Shown here: positions 1 to 6,645 of the stretch, piece by piece | How positions within the stretch are numbered: the stretch's first letter is position 1 | Layout of the letters: each line of letters begins with the position of its first letter | DNA from: Klenkia sp. | GTDB lineage: Bacteria > Actinomycetota > Actinomycetes > Mycobacteriales > Geodermatophilaceae | DNA: 11,199 nucleotides | Assembly (NCBI GenBank): GCA_025966215.1 | Contig: JAOPVM010000129.1 | Location: 1-11,199 of the forward strand | Direction: 5' to 3' | Program-made: the position numbers and the translations under genes | Notes under the pieces: generated by a model | Told to the model about the DNA's origin: nothing | The model's database searches: none | The model's input: only the letters and a program-made list of their open reading frames with translations

Positions 1-38
1 CGCCCCGGACCCGTCGACATCTCGACGGGTCCGGGGCG
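1..38 (-). terminator. Strong hairpin closing the tct-usp operon
   Basis: Bases 1-17 (CGCCCCGGACCCGTCGA) pair perfectly with 22-38, giving a 17-bp stem with a 4-base loop (CATC). It sits 25 bases past the usp stop codon at 64, where a minus-strand transcript would end. Any T-tract for the minus strand would lie left of base 1 and cannot be seen; there is none on the plus side. It may be bidirectional, serving a convergent gene outside the window. Hairpins without a T-tract are common at actinobacterial gene ends. The structure is seen directly; the terminator role is inferred. Confidence 0.75.
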
Positions 39-63
39 GTGACCGTGCTGCGGTGCTGTGGGG

Positions 64-489
64 TCAGGCCTCGTGCGGCGGGCTCTTCACCCCGAGGATC
101 GGGCACTCGACGTCGAGCAGGATGCGCTGCGCGGCCGAGCCCATGAGCAGCTTGCCCACCGCCGAGCGCTTCTTCAGCCCGATGACCAGCAGCTCGGCGT
201 CGGTCTCCCGGACGACGTCGGCCAGTTCCTCGGAGACGTCCCGGCCGCGCACCGGCTGACGCACCTCGGCACGCACCCCCGACCCGGTGAGCTCGTCGTG
301 CAGGGCGCGCAGCGCGTCACCCTGCAGGAAGTCCGAGTCGACCAGGGCGTCCCCGCGGGAGGTGTTGACCACCACGAGCAGCGCGTCGCGACGACGGGCC
401 TCCGCGAGGGCGTGGTCGAGCGCGAAGCGCCCGCGGGTGTTGGGGACGTACCCCACGACGACGACGGCCACTGGCTGATCCTCTCCCAT
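64..489 (-). CDS. Universal stress protein, UspA family, single domain
   Basis: This 141-residue protein has the length and layout of a single Usp domain. It has an N-terminal beta strand (residues 7-13, PVAVVVVGY), then a Usp-type alpha/beta pattern, then the C-terminal nucleotide loop at 103-118 followed by 'CPILGVKSP'. The usual ATP-binding signature is G-2x-G-9x-G(S/T). Here it reads G104-L-K-K107, nine residues, then G117-S118, so the second glycine is lysine. Usp domains of this kind bind ATP or other nucleotides and usually act as regulators in the cytoplasm. The start is chosen as ATG at 489, which overlaps the tctA stop as TGATG, with AAGGA six bases upstream. A GTG one codon earlier (492) is also possible. 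Because it is coupled to tctA, it probably modulates this transporter or reports on its substrate. Its partner is not known. Confidence 0.87.
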   Translation of the reverse strand: MGEDQPVAVVVVGYVPNTRGRFALDHALAEARRRDALLVVVNTSRGDALVDSDFLQGDALRALHDELTGSGVRAEVRQPVRGRDVSEELADVVRETDAELLVIGLKKRSAVGKLLMGSAAQRILLDVECPILGVKSPPHEA

Positions 490-2051
490 CACTGGTCCTT
501 GCCCGACGTGACGACGCTCTCGTCGTCCCGGTGCTCCAGGTGCCCATCCCGCTGGACCTCCTCGGGCGTGGCCCGCCGGCCCTGCACCAGCCGCAGCACG
601 AACGGCCCGACCAGCGCCACGAGCGCCAGCAGCAGCACGATGCGGCTGAACCAGGTGTCCACCAGCACCGACAGGTCGCCGTCGCTGATGGCCAGCGCGC
701 GGCGCAGGTTGTTCTCCGCGATCGGGCCCAGGATCAGCCCGATCACGGCGGGGGCGACCGGCCAGCCGTAGCGGCGCATCACGAACCCGAGCACGCCCAG
801 CACCATGAGGATGACCAGGTCCAGCGGGTCGGCGTTCACCGCGAACGAGCCGAGGGAGGCGAAGACCAGGATGCCGGCGTACAGGTAGGGCCTGGGGATC
901 GTCAGCAGCTTCACCCAGACCCCGACCAGGGGCAGGTTGAGCACCAGCAGCATCACGTTGCCGATGAACAGCGAGGCGATCAGCGCCCAGACCAGCGGGC
1001 CCTCGGTGGTCAGCAGCGTCGGGCCGGGCTGGATGCCGTAGCCCTGGAACGCGGCCAGGATGATCGCCGCGGTCGCCGAGGTGGGCAGGCCCAGGGTCAG
1101 CAGCGGCACGAGCACACCGGCGGCCGCGGCGTTGTTGGCCGCCTCCGGACCGGCGACGCCCTCGATCGCGCCCTTGCCGAAGTCCTCGGGGTGCGTGGTC
1201 AGCTTCCGCTCGGTGGCGTAGGACAGGAACGTCGGGATCTCCGCGCCGCCGGCGGGCAGCGCACCGAACGGGAAGCCGAACGCCGTGCCGCGCAGCCAGG
1301 GCTTCCAGGAGCGCCGGAAGTCCTCCTTGGTCATCCAGCTGCCCTTGTGGTCGATGACCTGCACGGCGCCCTTGCGCAGCCGGCTGGCCACGAACAGCGA
1401 CTCACCGACCGCGAACAGCGCCACGGCGACCACGACGACGTCGATCCCGTCGGACAGCTGCGGGATGCCCAGGGTGAAGCGCTCCTGGCCGGTGATCACG
1501 TCGGTGCCGACCAGGCCCAGGTACAGGCCCAGGCACAGCGAGGCCAGCCCGCGCAGCGGGGAGGACCCGAGCACCGTGGCGACGGCGACGAACGCGATGA
1601 CCGCGAGGGCGAAGTAGTCCGCCGCGGTGATCCCGATGGCCAGGTCGACCACGGTGGGCGCGACCAGTGCGAGCAGCAGGGTGGCGATGGTGCCGGCGAC
1701 GAAGGAGCCGATGGCCGCGGTGGCCAGCGCGGCCGACCCGCGGCCGGCCTTGGCCATCTTGTTGCCCTCGAGCGCGGTCATGATCGAGCTGGACTCACCG
1801 GGGGTGTTCAGCAGGATCGACGTCGTCGACCCGCCGTACATGCCGCCGTAGTAGATGCCGGCGAACATGATCAGCGCCGCGGTGGGCTCCAGCACGTAGG
1901 TGGCCGGCAACAGCAGGGCCACCGTCATCGCCGGGCCGATGCCCGGGAGCACGCCGACCGCGGTGCCCAGGACCACCCCGAGCAGCGCGAACAGCAGGTT
2001 GACCGGGGTGATGGCGTCGGCGAACCCGCCGAGCAGGGCGTCGATGCCCAT
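489..2051 (-). CDS. Tripartite tricarboxylate transporter, large membrane subunit TctA
   Basis: TctA is the large permease subunit of the tripartite tricarboxylate transporter (TTT) family. It is a secondary carrier that takes substrate from the binding protein TctC, using an ion gradient. The 520 residues match the family's usual length of about 500. Family landmarks are clear: 'VLPGIGPAM' at 34-42 with 'LLLP' after it; '[21 protein letters not shown]' at 67-87; '[15 protein letters not shown]' at 298-312 followed by '[13 protein letters not shown]'; and '[15 protein letters not shown]' at 432-446. About ten to twelve hydrophobic segments are spread over the protein, and a charged C-terminal tail (490-520) ends it. 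The ATG at 2051 overlaps the tctB stop (TGATG), and its own stop overlaps the usp start. The substrate cannot be read from the sequence; TTT systems carry citrate, other carboxylates and aromatic acids. Confidence 0.95.
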   Translation of the reverse strand: MGIDALLGGFADAITPVNLLFALLGVVLGTAVGVLPGIGPAMTVALLLPATYVLEPTAALIMFAGIYYGGMYGGSTTSILLNTPGESSSIMTALEGNKMAKAGRGSAALATAAIGSFVAGTIATLLLALVAPTVVDLAIGITAADYFALAVIAFVAVATVLGSSPLRGLASLCLGLYLGLVGTDVITGQERFTLGIPQLSDGIDVVVVAVALFAVGESLFVASRLRKGAVQVIDHKGSWMTKEDFRRSWKPWLRGTAFGFPFGALPAGGAEIPTFLSYATERKLTTHPEDFGKGAIEGVAGPEAANNAAAAGVLVPLLTLGLPTSATAAIILAAFQGYGIQPGPTLLTTEGPLVWALIASLFIGNVMLLVLNLPLVGVWVKLLTIPRPYLYAGILVFASLGSFAVNADPLDLVILMVLGVLGFVMRRYGWPVAPAVIGLILGPIAENNLRRALAISDGDLSVLVDTWFSRIVLLLALVALVGPFVLRLVQGRRATPEEVQRDGHLEHRDDESVVTSGKDQ

Positions 2052-2575
2052 CAGAACCAGCTCGTCACGAACTCGAGGACCGTGCCGCCGGGCAGCGCCA
2101 CGTCGAGGGCCTTCACGAACACGATCCAGGCGATGCAGCCCACGGCCAGGCCGATGAGGAAGGGCCGGACGATGCCGACCGCCCCCAGCGCCCAGGCCAC
2201 CGCGGCGAACATCAGCGCCACCGCCAGCGGCCAGCCGATGACGTTGATCAGCAGCGCGTGGGCGAGGAAGGCGACGGCGATGACGGCGACGGCGCGCCAG
2301 TCGGTCGGGGCGTCGGGGTCGACGTCCTCGCTGTCGTCGGAGGGCGCCCGGTCACCGCGGAGCACCCGCAGGGCGAGGAACGCACCGGTCGCCACGGTCA
2401 GCCCGCCGACCAGGTAGGGGAAGAACCGCGGGCCCAGGGTGTTCGTCGAGCCCGGGACGGCGATCGCGCCGGCGTCGACCAGCAGGTAGACGCCCAGGGC
2501 GGCCAGCAGGACGGCGAGCACGAGCTCACCGGTGGTGCGCTGGGTGGTGGTCGGCTCCTCCAGACGGGTGCTCAC
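2051..2575 (-). CDS. Tripartite tricarboxylate transporter, small membrane subunit TctB
   Basis: TctB is the small, poorly conserved membrane subunit of the TTT transporter. The 174 residues are the usual size for the family. Hydrophobic segments lie near residues 17-36, 52-70, 94-112, 115-134 and 138-155, with a charged acidic loop at 73-92 (DSEDVDPD). The family motif after the first membrane span is present as '[11 protein letters not shown]' (47-57), and the C-terminus has the typical 'LPGG' turn (161-164). The start is set at GTG 2575, which overlaps the tctC stop by four bases (GTGA). The frame is open upstream to 2701, but that extension is arginine-rich shadow sequence inside tctC. 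There is no clear ribosome binding site, so translation probably depends on coupling to tctC. Confidence 0.88.
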   Translation of the reverse strand: MSTRLEEPTTTQRTTGELVLAVLLAALGVYLLVDAGAIAVPGSTNTLGPRFFPYLVGGLTVATGAFLALRVLRGDRAPSDDSEDVDPDAPTDWRAVAVIAVAFLAHALLINVIGWPLAVALMFAAVAWALGAVGIVRPFLIGLAVGCIAWIVFVKALDVALPGGTVLEFVTSWF

Positions 2576-3555
2576 TGGATCAGCCCGATCTCGGTCAGGA
2601 CCTGGCGCACGCGGGTCTCCTCCTCGGCGAGGAACTCGCCGTACTCGTCTCCGGTCATGAAGGTGTCCAGCCAGCCGTTGGTGTCCAGCGCCTCGGCCCA
2701 CTCGTCGGTGTCGTGCGCCTCGATGACCAGGCCGATGAGGTCCTCGCGGGCCCCGTCGCTCATCCCCGGGCGGGCCATCAGGCCGCGCCAGTTGGTGACC
2801 TCGACGTCGTAGCCGCTCTCGATGATCGTGGGCACGTCGGGCACCTGGTCGGAGCGGTCCGCGGTCGAGACGGCGATCCCGCGCAGGTCGCCGCTCTGCA
2901 CCTGCGGGCCGTAGTCGGCGGTGCCGGAGATGCCCGCGGCGACCTGGTTGCCCAGCAGCGCGGCGAGGGACTCCCCACCGCCGGAGTAGGCGATGTAGTT
3001 GACCTCGACCGGGTCGATGCCGACCGCCTGGGCGAGCAGCCCGGCCAGGATCTGGTCGGTGCCCCCGGCCGAGCCACCGGCGATCGGGGTGCCGCGCGGG
3101 TCTGCGGCCCAGCCCTGGACGAAGTCCTCGAGCGTCTCGTAGGGCGACTCGGCCGGGACGACGATCAGCTCGGTCTCGGCGATGAGCTGGGCGATCGGGG
3201 TGACGTCGGTGAGCCGGGTCGTGGAGTCGTTGGTGTCGATGGCCCCGACCATGACCAGGCCCATCATCATCAGCAGGGCGTCGTCGTCCTCACGGGACAG
3301 CTGGCCCAGGCCGATCGTGCCGCCGGCCCCCTCGACGTTGAACACCTGGACGTTGCGGGCGACCCCGGCCTGCTGGATGACCCGTTGCAGGGTGCGGGCG
3401 GTGGTGTCCCACCCGCCGCCCGGGCTGGCCGGGACCATCATGCGCAGGCGGGACAGGTCGCCCGGGGAGACGACGGTGCCGGCACAGGCCGACAGCGCGG
3501 ACAGGGCCGGTAGCGCGAGCGCTCCGGCCAGGAAACCTCGGCGGGTCAGCTGCAC
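2572..3555 (-). CDS. Tripartite tricarboxylate transporter substrate-binding lipoprotein TctC (Bug family)
   Basis: This is the extracytoplasmic binding protein of the TTT system. From GTG 3555 it has 327 residues, normal for the family. The N-terminus is a Tat lipoprotein signal: 'TRRGFL' at 4-9, a hydrophobic stretch, then a lipobox 'LSAC' with the lipidated cysteine at 24. Family landmarks follow: 'VPASPGGGWDTTAR' (41-54), 'VEGAGGTIGL' (74-83), 'GGSAGGTDQ' (160-168), 'YSGGGESLAALLGNQVAAGISG' (190-211) and 'NWRGLMARPG' (255-264). The frame is open to another GTG at 3630, adding 25 residues. I prefer 3555 because a candidate promoter overlaps the upstream start and because the signal peptide begins naturally there. 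The ribosome binding site is weak (GGGGG about ten bases upstream). It is the first gene of the tctCBA-usp operon. The ligand is unknown. Confidence 0.92.
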   Translation of the reverse strand: MQLTRRGFLAGALALPALSALSACAGTVVSPGDLSRLRMMVPASPGGGWDTTARTLQRVIQQAGVARNVQVFNVEGAGGTIGLGQLSREDDDALLMMMGLVMVGAIDTNDSTTRLTDVTPIAQLIAETELIVVPAESPYETLEDFVQGWAADPRGTPIAGGSAGGTDQILAGLLAQAVGIDPVEVNYIAYSGGGESLAALLGNQVAAGISGTADYGPQVQSGDLRGIAVSTADRSDQVPDVPTIIESGYDVEVTNWRGLMARPGMSDGAREDLIGLVIEAHDTDEWAEALDTNGWLDTFMTGDEYGEFLAEEETRVRQVLTEIGLIQ

Positions 3556-3589
3556 GGGAGGTGCACCCCCGACGCTGGGGAGACGGCGA

Positions 3590-3597
3590 TCACGTGA
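3590..3597. promoter_or_regulatory. CACGTG-centred palindrome in the tctC leader (possible operator)
   Basis: TCACGTGA is a perfect 8-bp palindrome placed 4 to 12 bases downstream of the candidate -10 box of tctC, where a bound repressor would block transcription start. It is short and could occur by chance. It does not extend into a parS match: the flanking bases are wrong. The operator role is inferred from position only. Confidence 0.25.
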
Positions 3598-3601
3598 CGG
3601 G

Positions 3602-3630
3602 ACGCTAGGGGCCGCGGCGACCCACGTCAC
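3602..3630 (-). promoter_or_regulatory. Candidate promoter for the tctCBA-usp operon
   Basis: On the minus strand, TAGCGT (3602-3607) fits the actinobacterial -10 pattern TANNNT. GTGACG (3625-3630) matches four of six bases of TTGACA, with a 17-base spacer between them. Transcription would start near 3595, leaving a leader of about 40 bases before the GTG at 3555. This was found by eye; such weak matches are common in GC-rich DNA. Confidence 0.35.
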
Positions 3631-3669
3631 ACGTCCGAGGCTGTTCCTTGGTTACACAACCCCGATGCC

Positions 3670-3690
3670 GACGAGGAGCGCCCTCTCGTC
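3670..3690 (-). terminator. Weak hairpin at the end of otsB
   Basis: GACGAG (3670-3675) pairs with CTCGTC (3685-3690), a 6-bp stem with a 9-base loop that includes part of the otsB stop codon. There is no T-tract. It is the only stem-loop I see between otsB and tctC, so the otsAB transcript may end here or may read on into the tct operon. Confidence 0.25.
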
Positions 3691-4435
3691 AGACCCGCAG
3701 GGCGGTGGCCAGGCGCTCGAGCAGGGCGCGGACGCCGTCCAGGTCGGGCACCCGGTGCGCCGCAGCGGTCTCGCCGGGGCCGACCTTCACGGTCAGGTCC
3801 TCCCGGCCGAGTGCGGTGAACGCGTCCTCGTCGGTGGTGTCGTCGCCCAGGTACAGCGCCCCGTCGGCGCCGAGCTCACGGCGCAGCCGGAGCACCGCCG
3901 TCCCCTTGTCGGCGTCGGTGAGCGCCAGCTCCAGCACGTCCTTGCCGGGCTTGCGGGTGATCGTCGGGTCCGCGGCGGCATCGGCGGCGGCCAGCAGCCC
4001 GGCGGCGGCCTCCCGGTCGGTCGCGGTGCGCACGTGCACGGCGACGGCGGCCGGCTTGACCTCCAGCAGCGCACCGGGGACGGCGTCGACCAGCGGCTCG
4101 AGCGCGGCGACCAGGGTGTCGCGGTGGGCCAGCAGCGCCGGGTCCAGCCCGCCGTCGAACTCCGCCCCGTGGCTGCCGACCCAGCGGTAGGGGCCGGTGA
4201 AGCCGCTGGTGGCCTGCAGGTCGGCCACCCCGCGACCGCTGACCAGGGCGACGGTGACGTCGGGGGCGGCGGCCAGCCGGGTCAGCAGGTCCGCCGCCCA
4301 GGGCTGCGGTCCGGCCTCGGACGGGACGTCGGCCAGGGCGGACAGCACGCCGTCGTAGTCGGTGGCCAGCAGCAGCGGACGGCGCAGGGCGAGGGCGTCC
4401 AGCGCGTCCTCCAGCGTCAGGTCCAACCCGGTCAC
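3689..4435 (-). CDS. otsB: Trehalose-6-phosphate phosphatase OtsB
   Basis: OtsB removes phosphate from trehalose 6-phosphate to give free trehalose, the second step of the OtsAB pathway, in the cytoplasm. The 248 residues form a single HAD-fold phosphatase with a small cap domain at roughly 100-185, matching the short bacterial form rather than long mycobacterial OtsB2 proteins. HAD motif I is 'DYDGV' with nucleophile D26 and acid/base D28. Motif II is 'LVSGR' (64-68), followed by 'GSHGAE' (87-92), which is typical of the family. K177 lies in 'DADKG'. Motif IV is '[10 protein letters not shown]' (197-206), with Mg-binding aspartates. All catalytic residues are present. The GTG start overlaps the otsA stop by four bases (GTGA) and has a good site, GGAGG, seven bases upstream. 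It is translated with otsA. Confidence 0.95.
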   Translation of the reverse strand: MTGLDLTLEDALDALALRRPLLLATDYDGVLSALADVPSEAGPQPWAADLLTRLAAAPDVTVALVSGRGVADLQATSGFTGPYRWVGSHGAEFDGGLDPALLAHRDTLVAALEPLVDAVPGALLEVKPAAVAVHVRTATDREAAAGLLAAADAAADPTITRKPGKDVLELALTDADKGTAVLRLRRELGADGALYLGDDTTDEDAFTALGREDLTVKVGPGETAAAHRVPDLDGVRALLERLATALRV

Positions 4436-5835
4436 GCCTGGGCCTCCAGGGCGTCGAAGAAGGACCCGGCCCAGTGGTCGAGGTCGTGCTTGAGCAGGTA
4501 GCGGCGCATCGCCTTCATCGCCTTCGCCGACTCGGCCGGGTCGGCCCGCAGCGCGCGCATCAGCTGCTTCTTGACGCCGTCCTTGTCGTGCGGGTTGACC
4601 AGGTAGGCCTGCTTGAGCTCGGCCGCGGCGCCGGCGAACTCGCTGAGCACCAGCGTGCCGCCGTTGTCACTGCGCGCGGCCACGTACTCCTTGGCCACCA
4701 GGTTCATGCCGTCCCGGTAGGGCGTCACGAGCATGACGTCGGCGGCCCGGTAGAGCGCGGCGAGCTCCTCGCGCGGCATCGACTGGTTGAAGTAGTGCAC
4801 CGCCGGGCCGGTGGTGGAGCCGAAGACGCCGTTGATGTGCCCGACCTGCTGCTCGATCGTCTCGCGCATCGTCACGTAGTGCTCGACCCGCTCCCGGCTG
4901 GGCGTGGCCACCTGCATGAACACCGTGGACGGCGCCTCGATCAGCTCGTCCTCCAGCAGCTCCAGGAAGACCTCGAGCCGGACGCCGATGCCCTTGGTGT
5001 AGTCCAGCCGGTCGACCCCGAGCACCACCTTGTCGGGGTTGCCGAGCTCCCGGCGGATCTCCGCGGCCCGCTCGAGCACCTCCGGGGACCGGGCCAGCTC
5101 GTCGAACACCGAGACGTCGATGCTGATCGGGAACGCCTTGACGGTGACCGTGCGGCCCTCGTACTCGATGGTGCTGCCCCTGGTGGGCAGCTCGTGCAGG
5201 CGCTTGGCCAGCTGCACGAAGTTGGTGGCCGCGGCAGGCATCTGGAAGCCGATGAGGTCGGCGCCGAGCAGGCCCTCGACGACCGCGTTGCGCCACGGCA
5301 GCTGGGTGAACAGCTCGTAGGGCGGGAACGGGATGTGCAGGAAGAACCCGATGGTCAGGTCGGGGCGCAGCTGCCGGAGCATCGCCGGCACCAGCTGCAG
5401 CTGGTAGTCGTGCACCCAGACGATCGCGCCCTCGGCGGCGACCTCGGCGGCCTTCTCGGCGAACCGGCGGTTGACCTGCACGTAGCTGTTCCACCAGGTG
5501 CGGTGGTACTCCGGCTTCTCGACCACGTCGTGGTACAGCGGCCAGAGCGAGGCGTTGGAGAACCCCTCGTAGTACTGGTCGACGTCGTCCTCGCTCAGGC
5601 TCACCGGGACCAGGTGCATCCCGCCGGACTCGAAGGGCTCCGGGGCCGCACCGGCCGAGCCCGACCAGCCCACCCATGCTCCACCGCGACCGGCCACGAA
5701 GGGCTCCAGCGCGGTCACCAGGCCACCGGGGCTGCGGGTCCAGCTGACCGTGCCGTCGGCGGCGACGACCTGGTCCACCGGGAGTCGGTTGGCGACCACG
5801 ACCACGGGGCTGTCTGACTGCGTCTCATCAACCAT
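4432..5835 (-). CDS. otsA: Trehalose-6-phosphate synthase OtsA (glycosyltransferase family 20)
   Basis: OtsA transfers glucose from UDP- (or ADP-) glucose to glucose 6-phosphate, making trehalose 6-phosphate. The 467 residues match bacterial OtsA. Seen in order: 'VVANRLPV' (13-20) with the active-site arginine R17; 'GGLVTALEP' (37-45); '[10 protein letters not shown]' (141-150) with D143; '[19 protein letters not shown]' (164-182); '[11 protein letters not shown]' (273-283) with R276 and K281, which hold the donor phosphates; 'PSRERVEHY' (312-320); and '[14 protein letters not shown]' (371-384) with D375 and E383. All expected donor- and acceptor-binding residues are there. The ATG at 5835 starts just before the conserved first strand; the site upstream is weak (AGGG at about -12). 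crcB2 ends 39 bases upstream on the same strand with no terminator visible, so readthrough from crcB is likely. Trehalose protects against drying, salt and heat. Confidence 0.97.
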   Translation of the reverse strand: MVDETQSDSPVVVVANRLPVDQVVAADGTVSWTRSPGGLVTALEPFVAGRGGAWVGWSGSAGAAPEPFESGGMHLVPVSLSEDDVDQYYEGFSNASLWPLYHDVVEKPEYHRTWWNSYVQVNRRFAEKAAEVAAEGAIVWVHDYQLQLVPAMLRQLRPDLTIGFFLHIPFPPYELFTQLPWRNAVVEGLLGADLIGFQMPAAATNFVQLAKRLHELPTRGSTIEYEGRTVTVKAFPISIDVSVFDELARSPEVLERAAEIRRELGNPDKVVLGVDRLDYTKGIGVRLEVFLELLEDELIEAPSTVFMQVATPSRERVEHYVTMRETIEQQVGHINGVFGSTTGPAVHYFNQSMPREELAALYRAADVMLVTPYRDGMNLVAKEYVAARSDNGGTLVLSEFAGAAAELKQAYLVNPHDKDGVKKQLMRALRADPAESAKAMKAMRRYLLKHDLDHWAGSFFDALEAQA

Positions 5836-5874
5836 GCTGGCCCGACCCTACTGAGGGCGGGCCGGCGGTGCAGG

Positions 5875-6228
5875 TCATCGGACGGCGAGGTGGCCGATCG
5901 CGGCCGCACCGACGCCCAGCAGCACCGAACCGGCCACGTACCCCAGCGCCCGGCCCACCTCCCGCTCCTCGACCAGCCGGACGACGTCGTAGCCGAACGT
6001 GGAGAACGTGGTCACCGTGCCGCAGAAGCCGGTGCCCACCAGCGCGACGACCGCGGGGGAGAGGTCGCGCAGCCCGAGGACGATGCCCAGCACCAGGCTG
6101 CCGACGACGTTGACCGCCAGGATCCCGAGCACGCTGCCCCGGCCGCGCCACCGCACGGCAGCCCGGTCGGCGGCGAACCGCAGCGGGGCCCCGACCAGCG
6201 CGCCGAGCACCACCCACAGCGCGGTCAC
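5875..6228 (-). CDS. crcB: Fluoride channel subunit CrcB/Fluc, second of a pair
   Basis: CrcB (Fluc) proteins are small four-helix membrane channels that let fluoride leave the cell; two subunits pack head to tail. This 117-residue copy has the family pattern: 'LGALVGAPLRF' with a conserved arginine (R17), 'GILAVNVVGSLVLG' (35-48) with pore asparagine N40, and 'GTGFCGTVTTFSTF' (65-78) carrying the phenylalanine box and the TMH3 break. A last helix follows at about 95-115. The usual 'G-L-G-G-x-T-T-F-S' is 'G-F-C-G-T-V-T-T-F-S' here. The GTG start at 6228 overlaps the stop of the upstream crcB by four bases (GTGA). Such tandem copies usually make a heterodimer in which each protein has a fixed, opposite orientation. 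Which copy provides the working pore cannot be told from the sequence. Confidence 0.92.
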   Translation of the reverse strand: MTALWVVLGALVGAPLRFAADRAAVRWRGRGSVLGILAVNVVGSLVLGIVLGLRDLSPAVVALVGTGFCGTVTTFSTFGYDVVRLVEEREVGRALGYVAGSVLLGVGAAAIGHLAVR

Positions 6229-6602
6229 CGGGCCACCCGCCGGCCGAGGCCCAGCCCGAGGACGACGGCGGCCAGGCCGCCCACCACGCTGACCAGCAGG
6301 TACGCCAGGGCCAGCGGCCACCGGCCGGCCTCGACCAGCTGGACGGCGTCGACGGAGAACGTGGAGAAGGTGGTGTGGCCCCCGAGCACCCCGGTGGCCA
6401 GGAACGGCCGCAACCACGGGTGGTCCGGCGCCCGGGCCAGCAGCACCGCCAGCAGCAGCCCGATGAGCAGGCAGCCGGTGAGGTTGACCGTGACCGTGGC
6501 CCACGGCCAGCCGCCGGGGGAGTGCGGGAGTCCCACCTGCACACCCCAGCGGGCCAGCGCCCCGAGAGCGCCGCCGGCTGCCACCACGACGTAGGGACGC
6601 AC
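6225..6602 (-). CDS. crcB: Fluoride channel subunit CrcB/Fluc, first of a pair
   Basis: This is the first of two overlapping crcB genes, 125 residues from GTG 6602. It carries the hallmark 'AAGGALGALARWG' (8-20), 'WATVTVNLTGCLLIG' (34-48) with pore asparagine N40, and 'GVLGGHTTFSTFSVDAV' (71-87), which is the near-perfect Fluc signature with both box phenylalanines. Four hydrophobic helices are apparent. A short N-terminus before 'RPYVVVAAGG' is normal. An in-frame GTG at 6623 would add seven residues; neither start has a good ribosome binding site, so a leaderless transcript is possible. The divergent racemase gene starts only 43 bases away. No fluoride riboswitch can be recognised in front of it. 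It forms a unit with crcB2 and possibly otsAB. Confidence 0.92.
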   Translation of the reverse strand: MRPYVVVAAGGALGALARWGVQVGLPHSPGGWPWATVTVNLTGCLLIGLLLAVLLARAPDHPWLRPFLATGVLGGHTTFSTFSVDAVQLVEAGRWPLALAYLLVSVVGGLAAVVLGLGLGRRVAR

Positions 6603-6628
6603 GGTGCGGCAGCATGCCAGCACGACCT

Positions 6629-6636
6629 GAGGAGAG
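6629..6636 (+). promoter_or_regulatory. Ribosome binding site of the racemase gene
   Basis: GAGGAGAG lies 9 to 11 bases before the GTG at 6646 and fixes that start. It sits inside the 43-base gap to the divergent crcB1 start, so the racemase mRNA has at most a short leader. Confidence 0.6.
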
Positions 6637-6645
6637 TGGGGCACC

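Noticed and set aside
531..2417. Long plus-strand open frame (628 codons) opposite tctA and tctB
   Set aside because: It is a GC-rich shadow: composition is dominated by Q, R, G, H and E with no domain pattern, and the opposite strand encodes clear transporter proteins.
3588..3599. Second parS site around the CACGTG at 3591-3596
   Set aside because: The flanks are GAT and ACG instead of GTTN and NAAC, so it fails the consensus on both sides.
3556..3630. Longer tctC starting at GTG 3630
   Set aside because: The 25 extra residues show no conserved feature, the region overlaps a candidate promoter, and the Tat signal is complete from GTG 3555. It is not fully excluded.
6612..6617. GCATGC palindrome in the crcB1/racemase gap as an operator
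   Set aside because: It is only 6 bp; symmetry of this length is expected often by chance.
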